From the NCBI RefSeq assembly GCF_040215725.1, contig NZ_CP157967.1, forward strand, positions 1,984,001-2,048,000: 64,000 nucleotides of DNA, read 5' to 3'. Positions 30,564 to 39,775 of the stretch are shown here, in pieces (position 1 is the first letter of the stretch; each line of letters begins with the position of its first letter). The notes under the pieces were generated by a model. The model saw nothing but the letters and a program-made list of their open reading frames with translations. It was not told where the DNA came from and did not search any database. The position numbers and the translations under genes were made by a program. Origin of the DNA: Rhizobium sp. ZPR4. GTDB taxonomy: Bacteria > Pseudomonadota > Alphaproteobacteria > Rhizobiales > Rhizobiaceae.

Positions 30564-30566
30564 TCC

Positions 30567-31640
30567 CTACCCCTTTGCCTTTCCGCCGAGCGGCAAGGTG
30601 AAACCGAAGACGGCTCCGTGCGGAAAGTTCGGCGCCGCATAGATGGTCCCACCATGTGCCTCGATAATGGACCGGCTGATAGCAAGCCCCATTCCCATGC
30701 CCTTCGGTTTGGTCGTGTAAAAGGCTTCGAATATGCTGTCGAGCATTTCGGCCGGCATGCCGCCACCGGTATCACGCACGCTGACGGTCACTTTCCGTTC
30801 GTCTGCCGCGGCGCTGACGAGCAGCTCGCGGGTTTCCGCATCGACCTCCGCCAGAGCTTCGATCGCATTCATGATGAGATTGAGGATCACCTGTTGAAGC
30901 TGAACACGATCACCAGCCACCAATGGCAGATCGCCCGCCAATTCGGTGCGAAATAGGATCTGATTCCGACGGATCTCGCTGCGCACGAGTTCCAGTACAT
31001 CATTGATCGCCTCGACCAGATCGATCGCGTCGCTAGACGGCGACGAGCGCGCCACGAGCCTGCGGACGCGGCCGATGACATCCCCTGCTCGCCCGGCATC
31101 CGCTACAATTCGCTCGATGGCGCGGCGAGCTTCGTCGTGATCGGCCGGTGTTGCAGAAAGCCATCGAAGCGCGGCATTGCCATTGGCGGCAATTGCCGTG
31201 ATCGGCTGGCTGACTTCGTGGGCTATCGATGTACCCAACTCACCCACGATCATGAGACGCGACATACGCGCGAGCTCCGATTGTGCCTGCCTCGCCCTGG
31301 CGTCGAGCATTTCGATCCTGATTGCCAGGTAGGTGGTCGCACCGATCGCGACCAGACTAAGTGTACTATTGATCAGGCCGGCCTGCGAAGCGCCGTGGCT
31401 CGTCAAAAAATAGCTGATGACGGTCAGAGCGGCACATGCAATCCCGACCATCGCGATAGCCCCGGTTCGACCGGAATAGACCGCCAGCAGAATCACCGAA
31501 ACATAGAGAACGGCAAAGGCGATCTCCAGATCCGTGACGGTATCGCCGATGAAAATGAGACCGGCGAGGATCGCAATGCCGAGCCAAAGCAGGGGCATTT
31601 CGAAAAGATACTTCAGAAATTCGCGCCTCATCCCTTGCAT
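30567..31640 (-). CDS. Membrane sensor histidine kinase
   Basis: A 357-residue kinase. The N-terminal sensor part has about four membrane segments between residues 10 and 110 (LLWLGIAILAGLIFI, AVLYVSVILLAVYSG, AMVGIACAALTVISYF, STLSLVAIGATTYLA) and no PAS domain. The kinase core has H-box SIAHEVSQPITAIAANG, N-box QVILNLIMNAIEAL, G1 VRDTGGGMP and G2 GMGMGLAISRSIIEAHGG. ATG 31640 or 31631 is the likely start; the open frame goes on to 32030, but the extra part is cysteine-rich and unlike the family. It partners the response regulator immediately downstream. Confidence 0.85.
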   Translation of the reverse strand: MQGMRREFLKYLFEMPLLWLGIAILAGLIFIGDTVTDLEIAFAVLYVSVILLAVYSGRTGAIAMVGIACAALTVISYFLTSHGASQAGLINSTLSLVAIGATTYLAIRIEMLDARARQAQSELARMSRLMIVGELGTSIAHEVSQPITAIAANGNAALRWLSATPADHDEARRAIERIVADAGRAGDVIGRVRRLVARSSPSSDAIDLVEAINDVLELVRSEIRRNQILFRTELAGDLPLVAGDRVQLQQVILNLIMNAIEALAEVDAETRELLVSAAADERKVTVSVRDTGGGMPAEMLDSIFEAFYTTKPKGMGMGLAISRSIIEAHGGTIYAAPNFPHGAVFGFTLPLGGKAKG

Positions 31641-31839
31641 CCCTGCATCAGCGTTCCCACAGCGTTGCGTGCAGAAGCTGCAAACTGCCTGACCCTGAGC
31701 CTCAAGACAACAGCCGCATTCCTTGGCCTGCCTCTCGTATAACATTCCCCGCAGCTGACGAGAGCTTAGGCTCGCACGCACCCAGCCATTGCAAACAGCG
31801 CCAGATACCGGTGCTGCACTCAAGGAGACTGCGGCCTGA

Positions 31840-32199
31840 TCAAGCACGGCGGTCATCGTTGTCGTTTCCGGCATAGCGGCTGGCGAGACGCCGGCGCTGG
31901 CTACGCCGGAGAGTGGCGAGACTCGCCCTGTTGAGGCGAGCTGCCCAGCGGAGCAGCGTGCGTGTCTTGTTGGCAGACAAAAATCCATTGAAGAACAAGC
32001 GTGTCGCCGATCGCATGAGCCAATGTGCACCCCAGAGAAGCGCCATCATGTATGCCAGACCGATGAGATCCTTCAGCCGTGCTGTCCGTGCGCTGAAGCG
32101 CGTCTGGGAACGGCGCCGCTTTCCCTTCTCTGCCCCATTTGACTTGTTCCTGCTGAGCGCTTCCAGGAAGCGACCGAGTTCTTCGTTGTCTCTGGGCAT
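31840..32199 (-). CDS. Hypothetical small basic membrane protein
   Basis: A 119-residue ORF with codon use like its neighbours. It begins MPRDNEELGRFLEALSRN, has one hydrophobic segment (LIGLAYMMALLWGAHWLM) and a very basic C-terminus (RRSQRRRLASRY). It lies between the two-component pair and the ABC transporter. The opposite strand is also open over much of it, so the call is tentative. Confidence 0.45.
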   Translation of the reverse strand: MPRDNEELGRFLEALSRNKSNGAEKGKRRRSQTRFSARTARLKDLIGLAYMMALLWGAHWLMRSATRLFFNGFLSANKTRTLLRWAARLNRASLATLRRSQRRRLASRYAGNDNDDRRA

Positions 32200-32375
32200 G
32201 TCAATCCATCCCGCAGCCGGACAGGCTGCGCGATCCCAGATCGCCAAAGCTGGCGATCCGATGGATTTCATGCGCTACGTCCTGCCTCGGCGGCCTATCA
32301 AATCCAGAAATGCAAGGAGGCTGGTCGCCGCCTCAGCCGGCGGCGACCCTTTCACATTCGTTCCAGCTGAAGGTC

Positions 32376-33707
32376 TCAACTTGGGTTCTCCAACGTGAAC
32401 AAATCGGCGTTTTCGTCATAGGCGAAATATTCCGCATAGCGCGCCCAGTTTGTAACGGCCTTGAGCGTGATTTCGGCATAATCCTCGGACATGTAATCCT
32501 CCAGCTCGTCGCGGAAGCGTCGTGCGGGCGCACGATGCGTCGGCCGCTCGTCGAGTACGCGACGAATATGGGCAGCCAGCGGCACGTAGCTCGCAAGATG
32601 CTGTTCGAAGAGTTTCTTGCGTTCATCGACGTCGCTGTCGGAGAAACGTAAGCCCTGCGCCGTCAACTTGATGTCGCCCCCTTCCAGATCGGCGAAACGC
32701 AGCAGCTGAAGCGTTTCCGCAACCGGAAAGAGGTCATCGATGCCGAGATGCAGATGGGTGGCCAGCGGCGGCAGGTCGGCCTGCCCGCGATAGGGCTCGG
32801 CGGCGACTGTCTCTATTAGGCCTGACATCAGGTTGGTCGACACGCGCGGCAGCGCCATGGCGATACCTGTGCCGGGGAAAAGGCCCTCGCGCGTGGGCGC
32901 ACCAGTCTTTACCGTCATCCGTGCATAGATATCTTCCACCAGCATACGGAAGGCCGGATCGAGACGGTTGCGCGGCTGCGGCAGATCGACATGGATCTCG
33001 GCGATGACGCGGCCGGGATTCGATCCGAAGATCAGGATGCGATCACACATCAGCACGGCTTCTTCGATATTGTGGGTCACCATCAGGACCGACTCGATCG
33101 GCATCCGGCCCTCGCACCACAGATCAAGCAGATCGGTGCGAAGCGTTTCCGCCGTCAGCACGTCGAGCGCCGAAAAGGGTTCGTCCATCAGCAGAACCTT
33201 CGGACGGACGACGAGCGCGCGGGCAAGACCGACACGCTGGCGCATGCCGCCCGACAGCTCCTTCGGATAGGCGCTTTCGAACCCATCGAGACCGATGAGG
33301 TCGATGGCCGCAAGGGCGCGCTTGCGTCGCTCCGAGGCTGCAACGCCTTGAGCTTCCAGCCCCAGTTCGACGTTCTGCAGCACGGTCAGCCAGGGAAAGA
33401 GCGCAAAGCTCTGGAAGACCACGGCAACATCGGAGTTGGGGCCGACGACCGGCCGGCCTTCGAAGGTGATGTCCCCTCTGCTCGGGCGGATCAGGCCGGC
33501 AATCGCACGCAGCAGCGTAGATTTGCCGGAGCCGGAACGGCCGAGCAAGCCGACAATTTCATTGGGATAGAGCTGAAGATCGACATTTTCGAGCACGACG
33601 AGCGAGCCGGATGCCCCCTTGTCGTAGGCTTGGCACACCTGCTTGGCGAGAACCAGCGGCGCATTCCTTGCAATATCGGTCTTCTTGGAGATGACAACGT
33701 TTTCCAT
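32376..33707 (-). CDS. NitT/TauT-like ABC transporter ATPase with AAA-associated C-terminal domain
   Basis: A 443-residue protein. The ATPase part (to about residue 275) has Walker A GRSGSGKST, signature ELSGGMRQRVGLARA and Walker B KVLLMDEPFSALD. The last 150 residues (YRGQADLPPLATHLHLGIDDLFPVAE and onward) form the AAA-associated C-terminal domain often found in this transporter subclass. GGAGAA precedes ATG 33707. It works with the double permease 21 bases upstream. No periplasmic binding protein gene lies nearby, so the substrate is open; nitrate, sulfonate or bicarbonate are known for relatives. Confidence 0.88.
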   Translation of the reverse strand: MENVVISKKTDIARNAPLVLAKQVCQAYDKGASGSLVVLENVDLQLYPNEIVGLLGRSGSGKSTLLRAIAGLIRPSRGDITFEGRPVVGPNSDVAVVFQSFALFPWLTVLQNVELGLEAQGVAASERRKRALAAIDLIGLDGFESAYPKELSGGMRQRVGLARALVVRPKVLLMDEPFSALDVLTAETLRTDLLDLWCEGRMPIESVLMVTHNIEEAVLMCDRILIFGSNPGRVIAEIHVDLPQPRNRLDPAFRMLVEDIYARMTVKTGAPTREGLFPGTGIAMALPRVSTNLMSGLIETVAAEPYRGQADLPPLATHLHLGIDDLFPVAETLQLLRFADLEGGDIKLTAQGLRFSDSDVDERKKLFEQHLASYVPLAAHIRRVLDERPTHRAPARRFRDELEDYMSEDYAEITLKAVTNWARYAEYFAYDENADLFTLENPS

Positions 33708-33728
33708 ATTCGGTTCTCCGATCTTGAA

Positions 33729-35489
33729 TTAATCGAGGCGCATGCGGCGTTCGGCGAAGACATAAAGCGGCCGCCAGAGTGTTCTGTTGAAGAGCGTGAC
33801 GAAGATCGACATGACGACAATACCAAGGATGACCCGCGGAAAGTCACCCGCTTCCGTCGCTTTGGCGATGTATGATCCAAGCCCGAAGGCTTCGAGTTTC
33901 GTGTTTCCCCAGCTCGCCAGTTCAGCGACGATGCTCGCATTCCAGGAGCCGCCGGAAGCCGTCAATGCTCCCGTGATGTAGTAGGGAAAGATTCCAGGCA
34001 GCATCACACGCCGCCACCAGGTCCATGAGCGCAACCGGTAGACCGACGATGCTTCCCGCAGATCAGTGGGAAATGCGCTCGCACCGGCGATGACGTTGAA
34101 CAGGATGTACCATTGTGTCCCGAGTACCATCAGCGGCGACAGCCAGATGTTCGGGCTGGCGCCTGTCGCAACGATGGCAACCACCGCAACGGGAAAGAGC
34201 ACGTTTGCCGGAAAGGCCGCCAGGAACTGCGCCAGAGGCTGGACGCGCTCCGCGGCAGCGGGACGCAGACCGATCCAGACGCCGATCGGAACCCAGATAA
34301 CACTGGCGACCGCAATAAGAACGACAACGCGAATGAGCGTCACGAACCCACCGGCAAAAGCGATCCAGACATCGCCCCAGGAGAGCGTCTGGCTGAGATA
34401 AGAAACCGCATCCCAGACGCTCCAGGCACCGACGACAGCGATCAGCGCATACCAGGCAATGTCGATAGCCCAGCTGACGGCACGCCGCCCGCCTCGCTCC
34501 TTTGCGGCTGCACGCGACATTGGCAACAGCCGCACGAGCATCAGTCGATCCCATACGGCAGCCAAAGGTGTGGTCACGTACTTCAGGAGGCGCGTACGAC
34601 GGATCAGCGAATAGACCCAGGAGCGCGGCTTCTGCTGTCCGGCCGTCTGCTCGAAGCGAAACTTGTCTGCCCAGGCGACGATCGGGCGGAAAAGCAGCTG
34701 ATCGTACAGGAGGATGACGACCGCCATGGCGAGCACTGCCCAGCTTACAGCGGCGAAATCCTGTTTGTCGATGGCAACTGCCAGCCAGGAGCCAAGCCCC
34801 GGGAGCTGCACGGTGGTATTGCCCACCGTGATCGCCTCGGATGCAACCACGAAGAACCAGCCGCCGGACATCGACATCATCGTATTCCAAACGAGACCGG
34901 GTGCCGCAAAGGGAGCCTCCAGCCGCCAGAAGCGCTGCCAGCTCGACAGGCCGAAACCGCGGCTGACCTCATCAAGATCGCGCGGAACCGTCCGTAGCGA
35001 CTGATAGAAGGAGAAGGCCATATTCCATGCCTGGCTGGTGAAGATCGCAAAGATCGAAGCGCATTCCGCACCAAGCTGGCTTCCGGGGAAAAGCCCCATG
35101 AAGAAGGTGACGGTGAAGGTCAGAAAGCCGAGCACCGGCACCGATTGCAGAATGTCGAGAGCCGGAATGATGATCTTCTCGGCGCGGCGGCTCTTTGCGG
35201 CAAGCGTCGCGACGATGAAGGTGAAGATAAGGGAGGCAACGATGGCTGCCATCATGCGCAGGGTTGTGCGCAGCGCATATTCGGGCAGATAGGCCGGGTC
35301 GAGCGACAGCGGTGCCGTGGATAGACCGGCGAGCGGCGCCCGCATCTCCGCGACGCCGTGAAGTGTCAGATAGGCGGCAGCTGCAATGAAGGCGAATGCG
35401 GCGAGATCATAGCCATTCGGCAGAATACGTGCACCGGCCAACGCAGCAACGGCACTACGCTCGCGTCGATCGTTAGCAAGGAAAACCAT
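33729..35489 (-). CDS. ABC transporter permease with two fused permease units
   Basis: A 586-residue inner-membrane protein made of two tandem BPD_transp_1 units. The first coupling loop, VPRDLDEVSRGFGLSSWQRF, is near residue 170; the second, DLREASSVYRLRSWTWWRRV, is near 480. About twelve membrane segments. It forms the whole channel for the ATPase gene downstream. Other families usually use two copies of a single-unit permease, so the fusion is a subclass hallmark. It is preceded by a small gene with a structured leader. Confidence 0.9.
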   Translation of the reverse strand: MVFLANDRRERSAVAALAGARILPNGYDLAAFAFIAAAAYLTLHGVAEMRAPLAGLSTAPLSLDPAYLPEYALRTTLRMMAAIVASLIFTFIVATLAAKSRRAEKIIIPALDILQSVPVLGFLTFTVTFFMGLFPGSQLGAECASIFAIFTSQAWNMAFSFYQSLRTVPRDLDEVSRGFGLSSWQRFWRLEAPFAAPGLVWNTMMSMSGGWFFVVASEAITVGNTTVQLPGLGSWLAVAIDKQDFAAVSWAVLAMAVVILLYDQLLFRPIVAWADKFRFEQTAGQQKPRSWVYSLIRRTRLLKYVTTPLAAVWDRLMLVRLLPMSRAAAKERGGRRAVSWAIDIAWYALIAVVGAWSVWDAVSYLSQTLSWGDVWIAFAGGFVTLIRVVVLIAVASVIWVPIGVWIGLRPAAAERVQPLAQFLAAFPANVLFPVAVVAIVATGASPNIWLSPLMVLGTQWYILFNVIAGASAFPTDLREASSVYRLRSWTWWRRVMLPGIFPYYITGALTASGGSWNASIVAELASWGNTKLEAFGLGSYIAKATEAGDFPRVILGIVVMSIFVTLFNRTLWRPLYVFAERRMRLD

Positions 35490-35585
35490 GTCATAACCCT
35501 TTGGGAACAGGATGTTATCAAGGAGGGTGCGGCCGTGTGGCGCCGCATCTGCGACACCACCGGTGCGTTTGTTTGAGGTGGACGC

Positions 35586-35816
35586 TTAGGCCGCGCGACG
35601 GCTGCCGTCCTCGTCGAGGACAGGCTCGCTCTCGGTCGTCCAGAAGCACTCCAGCTTCCCGGTCTGGGAGTTGGTGTGCCAGACGGCGATCAGACGCGGA
35701 CGCTGCGACGATGCGGAGCGTTCAACCGGACGGCTGCCGGTCGAAACGGCGAAAGCATTTGGGGCGGAAAACTTGGTTGCGAACTTGCGTGCGCGGAAAA
35801 GAACGATGTTGTTCAT
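35586..35816 (-). CDS. Small conserved rhizobial protein, 76 residues
   Basis: The protein begins MNNIVLFRARKFATKF and has a C-terminal AVWHTNSQTGKLECFW segment that I recall from other short rhizobial proteins. The ribosome site GGAGGTG is excellent. It lies 96 bases upstream of the double permease and may share its transcript. Function unknown. Note the long structured leader before it. Confidence 0.7.
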   Translation of the reverse strand: MNNIVLFRARKFATKFSAPNAFAVSTGSRPVERSASSQRPRLIAVWHTNSQTGKLECFWTTESEPVLDEDGSRRAA

Positions 35817-35819
35817 GGC

Positions 35820-35985
35820 TCACCTCCTCGGCCCGCCTGACGGCAGATCCGAAGGGCGAGCCGGACAGGCTAGGCCCGACCGGCGCTCGCCCGGCGAATG
35901 CCGGCAGCGGTCCAGGTTGTTGAGATGACCGTCCGGATGCAGCATGATGCCACAACCGGACAGCGACTAGGGTAGCTGTCCATTG
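35820..35985 (-). promoter_or_regulatory. Structured leader with a possible 41-codon upstream ORF
   Basis: On the minus strand three stems precede the small gene: a 7-bp stem (35958-35964 with 35975-35981), a 5-bp stem with tetraloop (35891-35895 with 35900-35904), and an 8-bp stem GGGCGAGC/GCTCGCCC (35854-35861 with 35885-35892). The last two share bases 35891-35892 and so exclude each other. An ORF from ATG 35945 ends with TGA at 35822-35820 inside the ribosome site of the 76-residue gene, in the same frame. This layout would suit translational coupling or attenuation. It is not a known riboswitch class that I recognise. Confidence 0.45.
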
Positions 35986-36532
35986 GTTTCTTGATCTGTT
36001 GGTTTCGTTAGCCTTTGCATTGCGCTGCGAAGACATGGCCGTATTGTCACAACCACCGAGAGCGGTCAATCAGGCGATGGTGCACCGCCATTATACCAAA
36101 GTATATGCCGCGCGATCTCGATGGCGGGCAGCTCGGCGGCGAATAACGGAAACCCGGTGTTCAACCGGGTTCAACGGTCCTCGCCGCCAGCGAGAATGTA
36201 GAAATCAGCAAATCGCTGGGCCTTGCAGCGGCAATCAATTTTTCCGATCGGCCGGCCGCATCGAGGAAGATATCGCTCGACCAAGCTGAAGTGTTTCCCC
36301 GCGAACTCATATGTGAAACGGCCTTCCCGCGCGCCATGGGAAATGGAGCCGAAAAACCAAGCTTTTGTGCAACAATAACTTTCAAAATAGAGGCAAGAGA
36401 ATAGTTAATTTGCAAATATTCATGCGTTGCATCAGGAATATATAAACGATTCCATTGTCGTTTCGGCGTTTATTCAGGCGAGACGCCGAAAGACGACGGC
36501 CATTATATATCTAAAGCAATATAGAAGGCGCG
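35986..36532. promoter_or_regulatory. Divergent promoter region before the SARP-type regulator
   Basis: No supportable gene. It contains the short palindrome TATACCAAAGTATA (36092-36105), a minus-strand TATAAT-like box overlapping it, and an AT-rich stretch from about 36360 to the start of the regulator gene at 36533. It should hold promoters for both directions. Confidence 0.4.
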
Positions 36533-38452
36533 ATGAAATTTTTACTCAGAACTTTTGGTGAAATTGCTCTTCTGGATAGCAACGAACACCAAATAGCGTT
36601 CCCGAAGAAGGCGCTTCTGATTATTGCCTATCTGCTCGCCAGTGACAGCAAATCCGTCAGCAGAACAAGCATGGCGCGATTTCTCTGGGGTGAAGGTGAC
36701 TTGGCCAATTCGCTGACAAACCTTCGCAAGCTCGTTTCCCGTATCAAGAGCCGGCAATCGGACTTGAACGTTGAACTTCTGACCTTTAACGATACCGACA
36801 TCCACATCGCAAATGGTTCGCTCACGAGCGATATTCCCCCGACGCGCGTAAGCACGACCAGGAATCCAGCCGAGCACATCGCCTCCTTGATGGAGCGCTC
36901 GCAACTAAAATTCCTGGAAAGAGCCAACTGTCAAACCAGAGCGTTCATCGATTGGCGGGAGAGCGAAAGAAGGCGGCACCTCGCCATACTGAAGGAAACG
37001 CTGGATGTCGCTGTGAAGCCTCCGGTCGCCTCCGACGATATAGCGCTCATCAAGGAGGCCGCTCTCCTTCTTTTCGAAGCCGAGCCGCAGGACGAGGCCA
37101 CACATCGTATATTGCTGAAGGCATTTGACGCCGAAGGCGGCGTCGAACAGCTCAAGCGCATATTCGCGCGGCGCAGGGATCTCGTCTCGCCATGGCCGGC
37201 AACCTTGACGGCATCGCCTCGCCCTCCGACATCAGCTACTCCCGCGCATTCGACCGCCGTATCCGAGCAGGATGCTGCAACGCAGCCCATCTTGCGCATA
37301 CCTCGCCTCGCCTTGCTGCCGCCAGGCAACGACAGCCCCGATGGCGCTGCCACCATGATCGCCTCCTCGCTCGTCGAAGACATCACGCTAGGCTTTTGCG
37401 CCCTGCACAGCTTGCGGGTGATTGCCCCCTACTCCGCTATCCAGATCGGCCGCCAAGCCGACGATCAAGCCGCGCTTTTCGAGCGATATGACATCAATTA
37501 CGTCCTGGAAACCCGATTGAGCGGGCCGGATGACGACCTTTCGCTCTTCACACAACTCATCGCCCTGCCGGGCAGCGAGATCCTGTGGGCCGAGTGCTTT
37601 AAATTCGGCACGCTGGATCTCGCGCGCAATAAGCGCGAAATCTCGCGGCAGATCGTGCTCGCCGCCGCTGCGGAAGTCGAGCGGCATGAGATGGAGCGTG
37701 CCTATTTCGAGGACAACCCCGCCGCCTACCATCAATATCTTGTTGGACAGCAATATCTCCATCGCTTGACCCTGCCGAACATGCGGCGCGCCCGTAAGGA
37801 GCTGAAAGCCGCCCTGCGCGAGAGCACCGATTTCGCACCGGCACTCAGCTCCGTCGCTCGTACCTATTCCAAGGAATGGCTGCTAACCGCACGCGGTGAT
37901 GACGAATTGCTGAAATCGGCAGAGGATTTTGCGGCACGTGCCGTCTCAATTCGCAACGACTTGCCGGACGGCTATCGCGAGCTTGGCATCGCCAAGCTCT
38001 TTCTGGGAGCCATCGAAGAAAGCGTGGAAGCGTTGGAGGTGGCGGAAGCCCTTAGCCCACATCACGCTGATGTCATCGCCGACCACGCGGACACGCTGGT
38101 CCATTTCTCCCGCCCCGGTCTCGCTCTGGAAAAAATCCAGCGTGCGATGGAACTCAATCCCATCAATCCGGATTCCTACCTTTGGACTGCCGCTGGGGCA
38201 AATTATGCTCTCAGCCAATTCCAAACCGCGCTCGACTATATCGGCCAGATGATCGATCCCAGCCTTGCTGACAGGCTCGCGGCTGCAAGTTTGGCGATGC
38301 TGGGTCATCAGGACGAAGCGCGCAGGCTCGTCCGCCGCGTCCGCGAGGCCAATCCCGATTTCGATGTGGATAGATGGCTGTCACTCATCCCGAGCAAAGA
38401 GCAATGGCACAGGGATCTATATCGCGAAGGTCTGAAAAAGGCGGGTTTTTGA
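36533..38452 (+). CDS. SARP/BTAD-type transcriptional regulator with TPR region
   Basis: A 639-residue protein. The N-terminal 90 residues form an OmpR-like winged helix of the SARP/HilA kind (FPKKALLIIAYLL, SMARFLWGEGDLANSLTNLRKLVSRIK). A BTAD-like helical part follows to about 215, then a Pro/Ala linker. A TolB/adenylate-cyclase-associated region starts near 255 (RLALLPPGNDSPDGAATMIASSLVEDITLGF), and TPR repeats run from about 400 to 600. Proteins of this build sense signals through the C-terminal half and activate neighbouring operons. The GNAT gene follows directly. Confidence 0.8.
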   Translation: MKFLLRTFGEIALLDSNEHQIAFPKKALLIIAYLLASDSKSVSRTSMARFLWGEGDLANSLTNLRKLVSRIKSRQSDLNVELLTFNDTDIHIANGSLTSDIPPTRVSTTRNPAEHIASLMERSQLKFLERANCQTRAFIDWRESERRRHLAILKETLDVAVKPPVASDDIALIKEAALLLFEAEPQDEATHRILLKAFDAEGGVEQLKRIFARRRDLVSPWPATLTASPRPPTSATPAHSTAVSEQDAATQPILRIPRLALLPPGNDSPDGAATMIASSLVEDITLGFCALHSLRVIAPYSAIQIGRQADDQAALFERYDINYVLETRLSGPDDDLSLFTQLIALPGSEILWAECFKFGTLDLARNKREISRQIVLAAAAEVERHEMERAYFEDNPAAYHQYLVGQQYLHRLTLPNMRRARKELKAALRESTDFAPALSSVARTYSKEWLLTARGDDELLKSAEDFAARAVSIRNDLPDGYRELGIAKLFLGAIEESVEALEVAEALSPHHADVIADHADTLVHFSRPGLALEKIQRAMELNPINPDSYLWTAAGANYALSQFQTALDYIGQMIDPSLADRLAAASLAMLGHQDEARRLVRRVREANPDFDVDRWLSLIPSKEQWHRDLYREGLKKAGF

Positions 38453-38965
38453 ATGGTGATATCGTTGACTCGCATCCGCGCAGAAGAGCCCGAAGATATC
38501 GACACCATTCATGCAATCACCTCCGCCGCCTTCGAGGGGGAGGCCCATAGCTCCGGCACGGAGGCGGCAATCATCGATGCGCTGCGAACGGCCGGTGCAC
38601 TGACCCTTTCCCTTGTCGCCGTTGAGAACGATGAGATCGTCGGCCACGTGGCCTTCTCGCCTGTCACTATCGAATCCGGAGCCGAAGAATGGTTCGGCCT
38701 TGGGCCGGTATCCGTCCGCCCCGACCGGCAAGACAGGGGTATCGGAAAGGCTTTGATTGAAAACGGATTGGCCCAGTTGAGAGCGCGCGGCGCCAACGGC
38801 TGCGTGGTTCTCGGCGATCCCCGCTACTACACCCGTTTCGGCTTCACCAGCGACGAAACCCTTCATTATGCCGACGTACCGACCGGATATTTTCAGCGGA
38901 TCGTGTTCAAGGGACCGGCCCCAAAAGGTGCCGTCGTGTATCATGCAGGGTTTGAAGCAGCGTAG
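38453..38965 (+). CDS. GNAT-family N-acetyltransferase
   Basis: A 170-residue YhbS-like acetyltransferase. The acetyl-CoA loop is seen in LGPVSVRPDRQDRGIGKALI, followed by CVVLGDPRYYTRFGF, the hallmark of this subgroup. Its ATG directly follows the stop of the regulator gene (TGA then ATG), so both are co-translated. The acceptor is unknown. Confidence 0.88.
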   Translation: MVISLTRIRAEEPEDIDTIHAITSAAFEGEAHSSGTEAAIIDALRTAGALTLSLVAVENDEIVGHVAFSPVTIESGAEEWFGLGPVSVRPDRQDRGIGKALIENGLAQLRARGANGCVVLGDPRYYTRFGFTSDETLHYADVPTGYFQRIVFKGPAPKGAVVYHAGFEAA

Positions 38966-39080
38966 AAGAGCCGAGTCTCCGAGAAGAGGTTCGGTTCCGG
39001 CCTCAGCCCCACAGCCGGCATTCTACTGGCAACCGCAGCCGGCACAGGAGCGGACGAAGGAGACCTCACGCGAACAGGGA

Positions 39081-39596
39081 CTATTCGGAGGTATTGTTGA
39101 CTAGATTATTGAAGCGATCTTGCATCCCTTGGATAGTCGCATCGGAGAGATCATAATAGTTTTGCAAGCTGGATATGAACTCTGAACTGATGTCTCCGTT
39201 AAGCCTGCCCGAGTAGCGAGCGTCGGCCAACGCCATGGCGGCGGCGTTCGGTGTCAGGTCATTTGGATCGAAGCCGCTTACCGCCTTATCCTGATCTGTC
39301 AGGATTTCATTGAGGTCATAGCCACCGCTCAATCCGCATTCCTTCGCCCACTGATCTGTAGCGGTGACGGCGGCGAGGTTCGGGCCGCTATATCTGAATT
39401 CCATCCCGCTCGCAGCCTTGTCCAAAGCTGAAGCCGCGAGTGAAGACTGCAGCGACGAAGACGACGAATTGAGAGAGTTGCTATTGCCGATTGCAGCGCC
39501 GGTCGTGGCGGCCTTCGTCTTTTCGTCTTTCATCATGCCGACATCGCTTAAAATCGAAGCCGTCTGCGAGGAAATCTGGATGTTGTGCCTGTTCAT
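39081..39596 (-). CDS. Orphan serine-rich protein, 171 residues
   Basis: No signal peptide or membrane segment. The N-terminal third is polar and Ser/Ala-rich (NSNSLNSSSSSLQSSL), the rest mixed alpha with an acidic C-terminus. The start at 39596 (MNRHNIQISSQ) is chosen because AGG lies eight bases upstream; ATG 39608 is alternative. Composition is less GC-rich than its neighbours. The disordered Ser-rich N-terminus resembles secreted proteins or effectors, but nothing specific is shown. Confidence 0.55.
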   Translation of the reverse strand: MNRHNIQISSQTASILSDVGMMKDEKTKAATTGAAIGNSNSLNSSSSSLQSSLAASALDKAASGMEFRYSGPNLAAVTATDQWAKECGLSGGYDLNEILTDQDKAVSGFDPNDLTPNAAAMALADARYSGRLNGDISSEFISSLQNYYDLSDATIQGMQDRFNNLVNNTSE

Positions 39597-39775
39597 GGAA
39601 ACCTGCATATCAAAAGTATTCCATCTTTTGATGGATGATATTTAAGGTTGCACGCCTCTCTTGTCCGAAGCTTGCAAGTTTCCAAGAAATGCTCTCCGTT
39701 GCCGAGGTCGTCCCGGGACCCGGCTGGCTCAACCGGCTGCAAACCAAGAGATGAACAATTGAAAGCAAAAATAAA

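Noticed and set aside
35941..36000. Possible guanidine (ykkC) riboswitch because of a CTAGGGT element
   Set aside because: The element is on the strand opposite to the downstream gene and the other conserved ykkC segments are missing.
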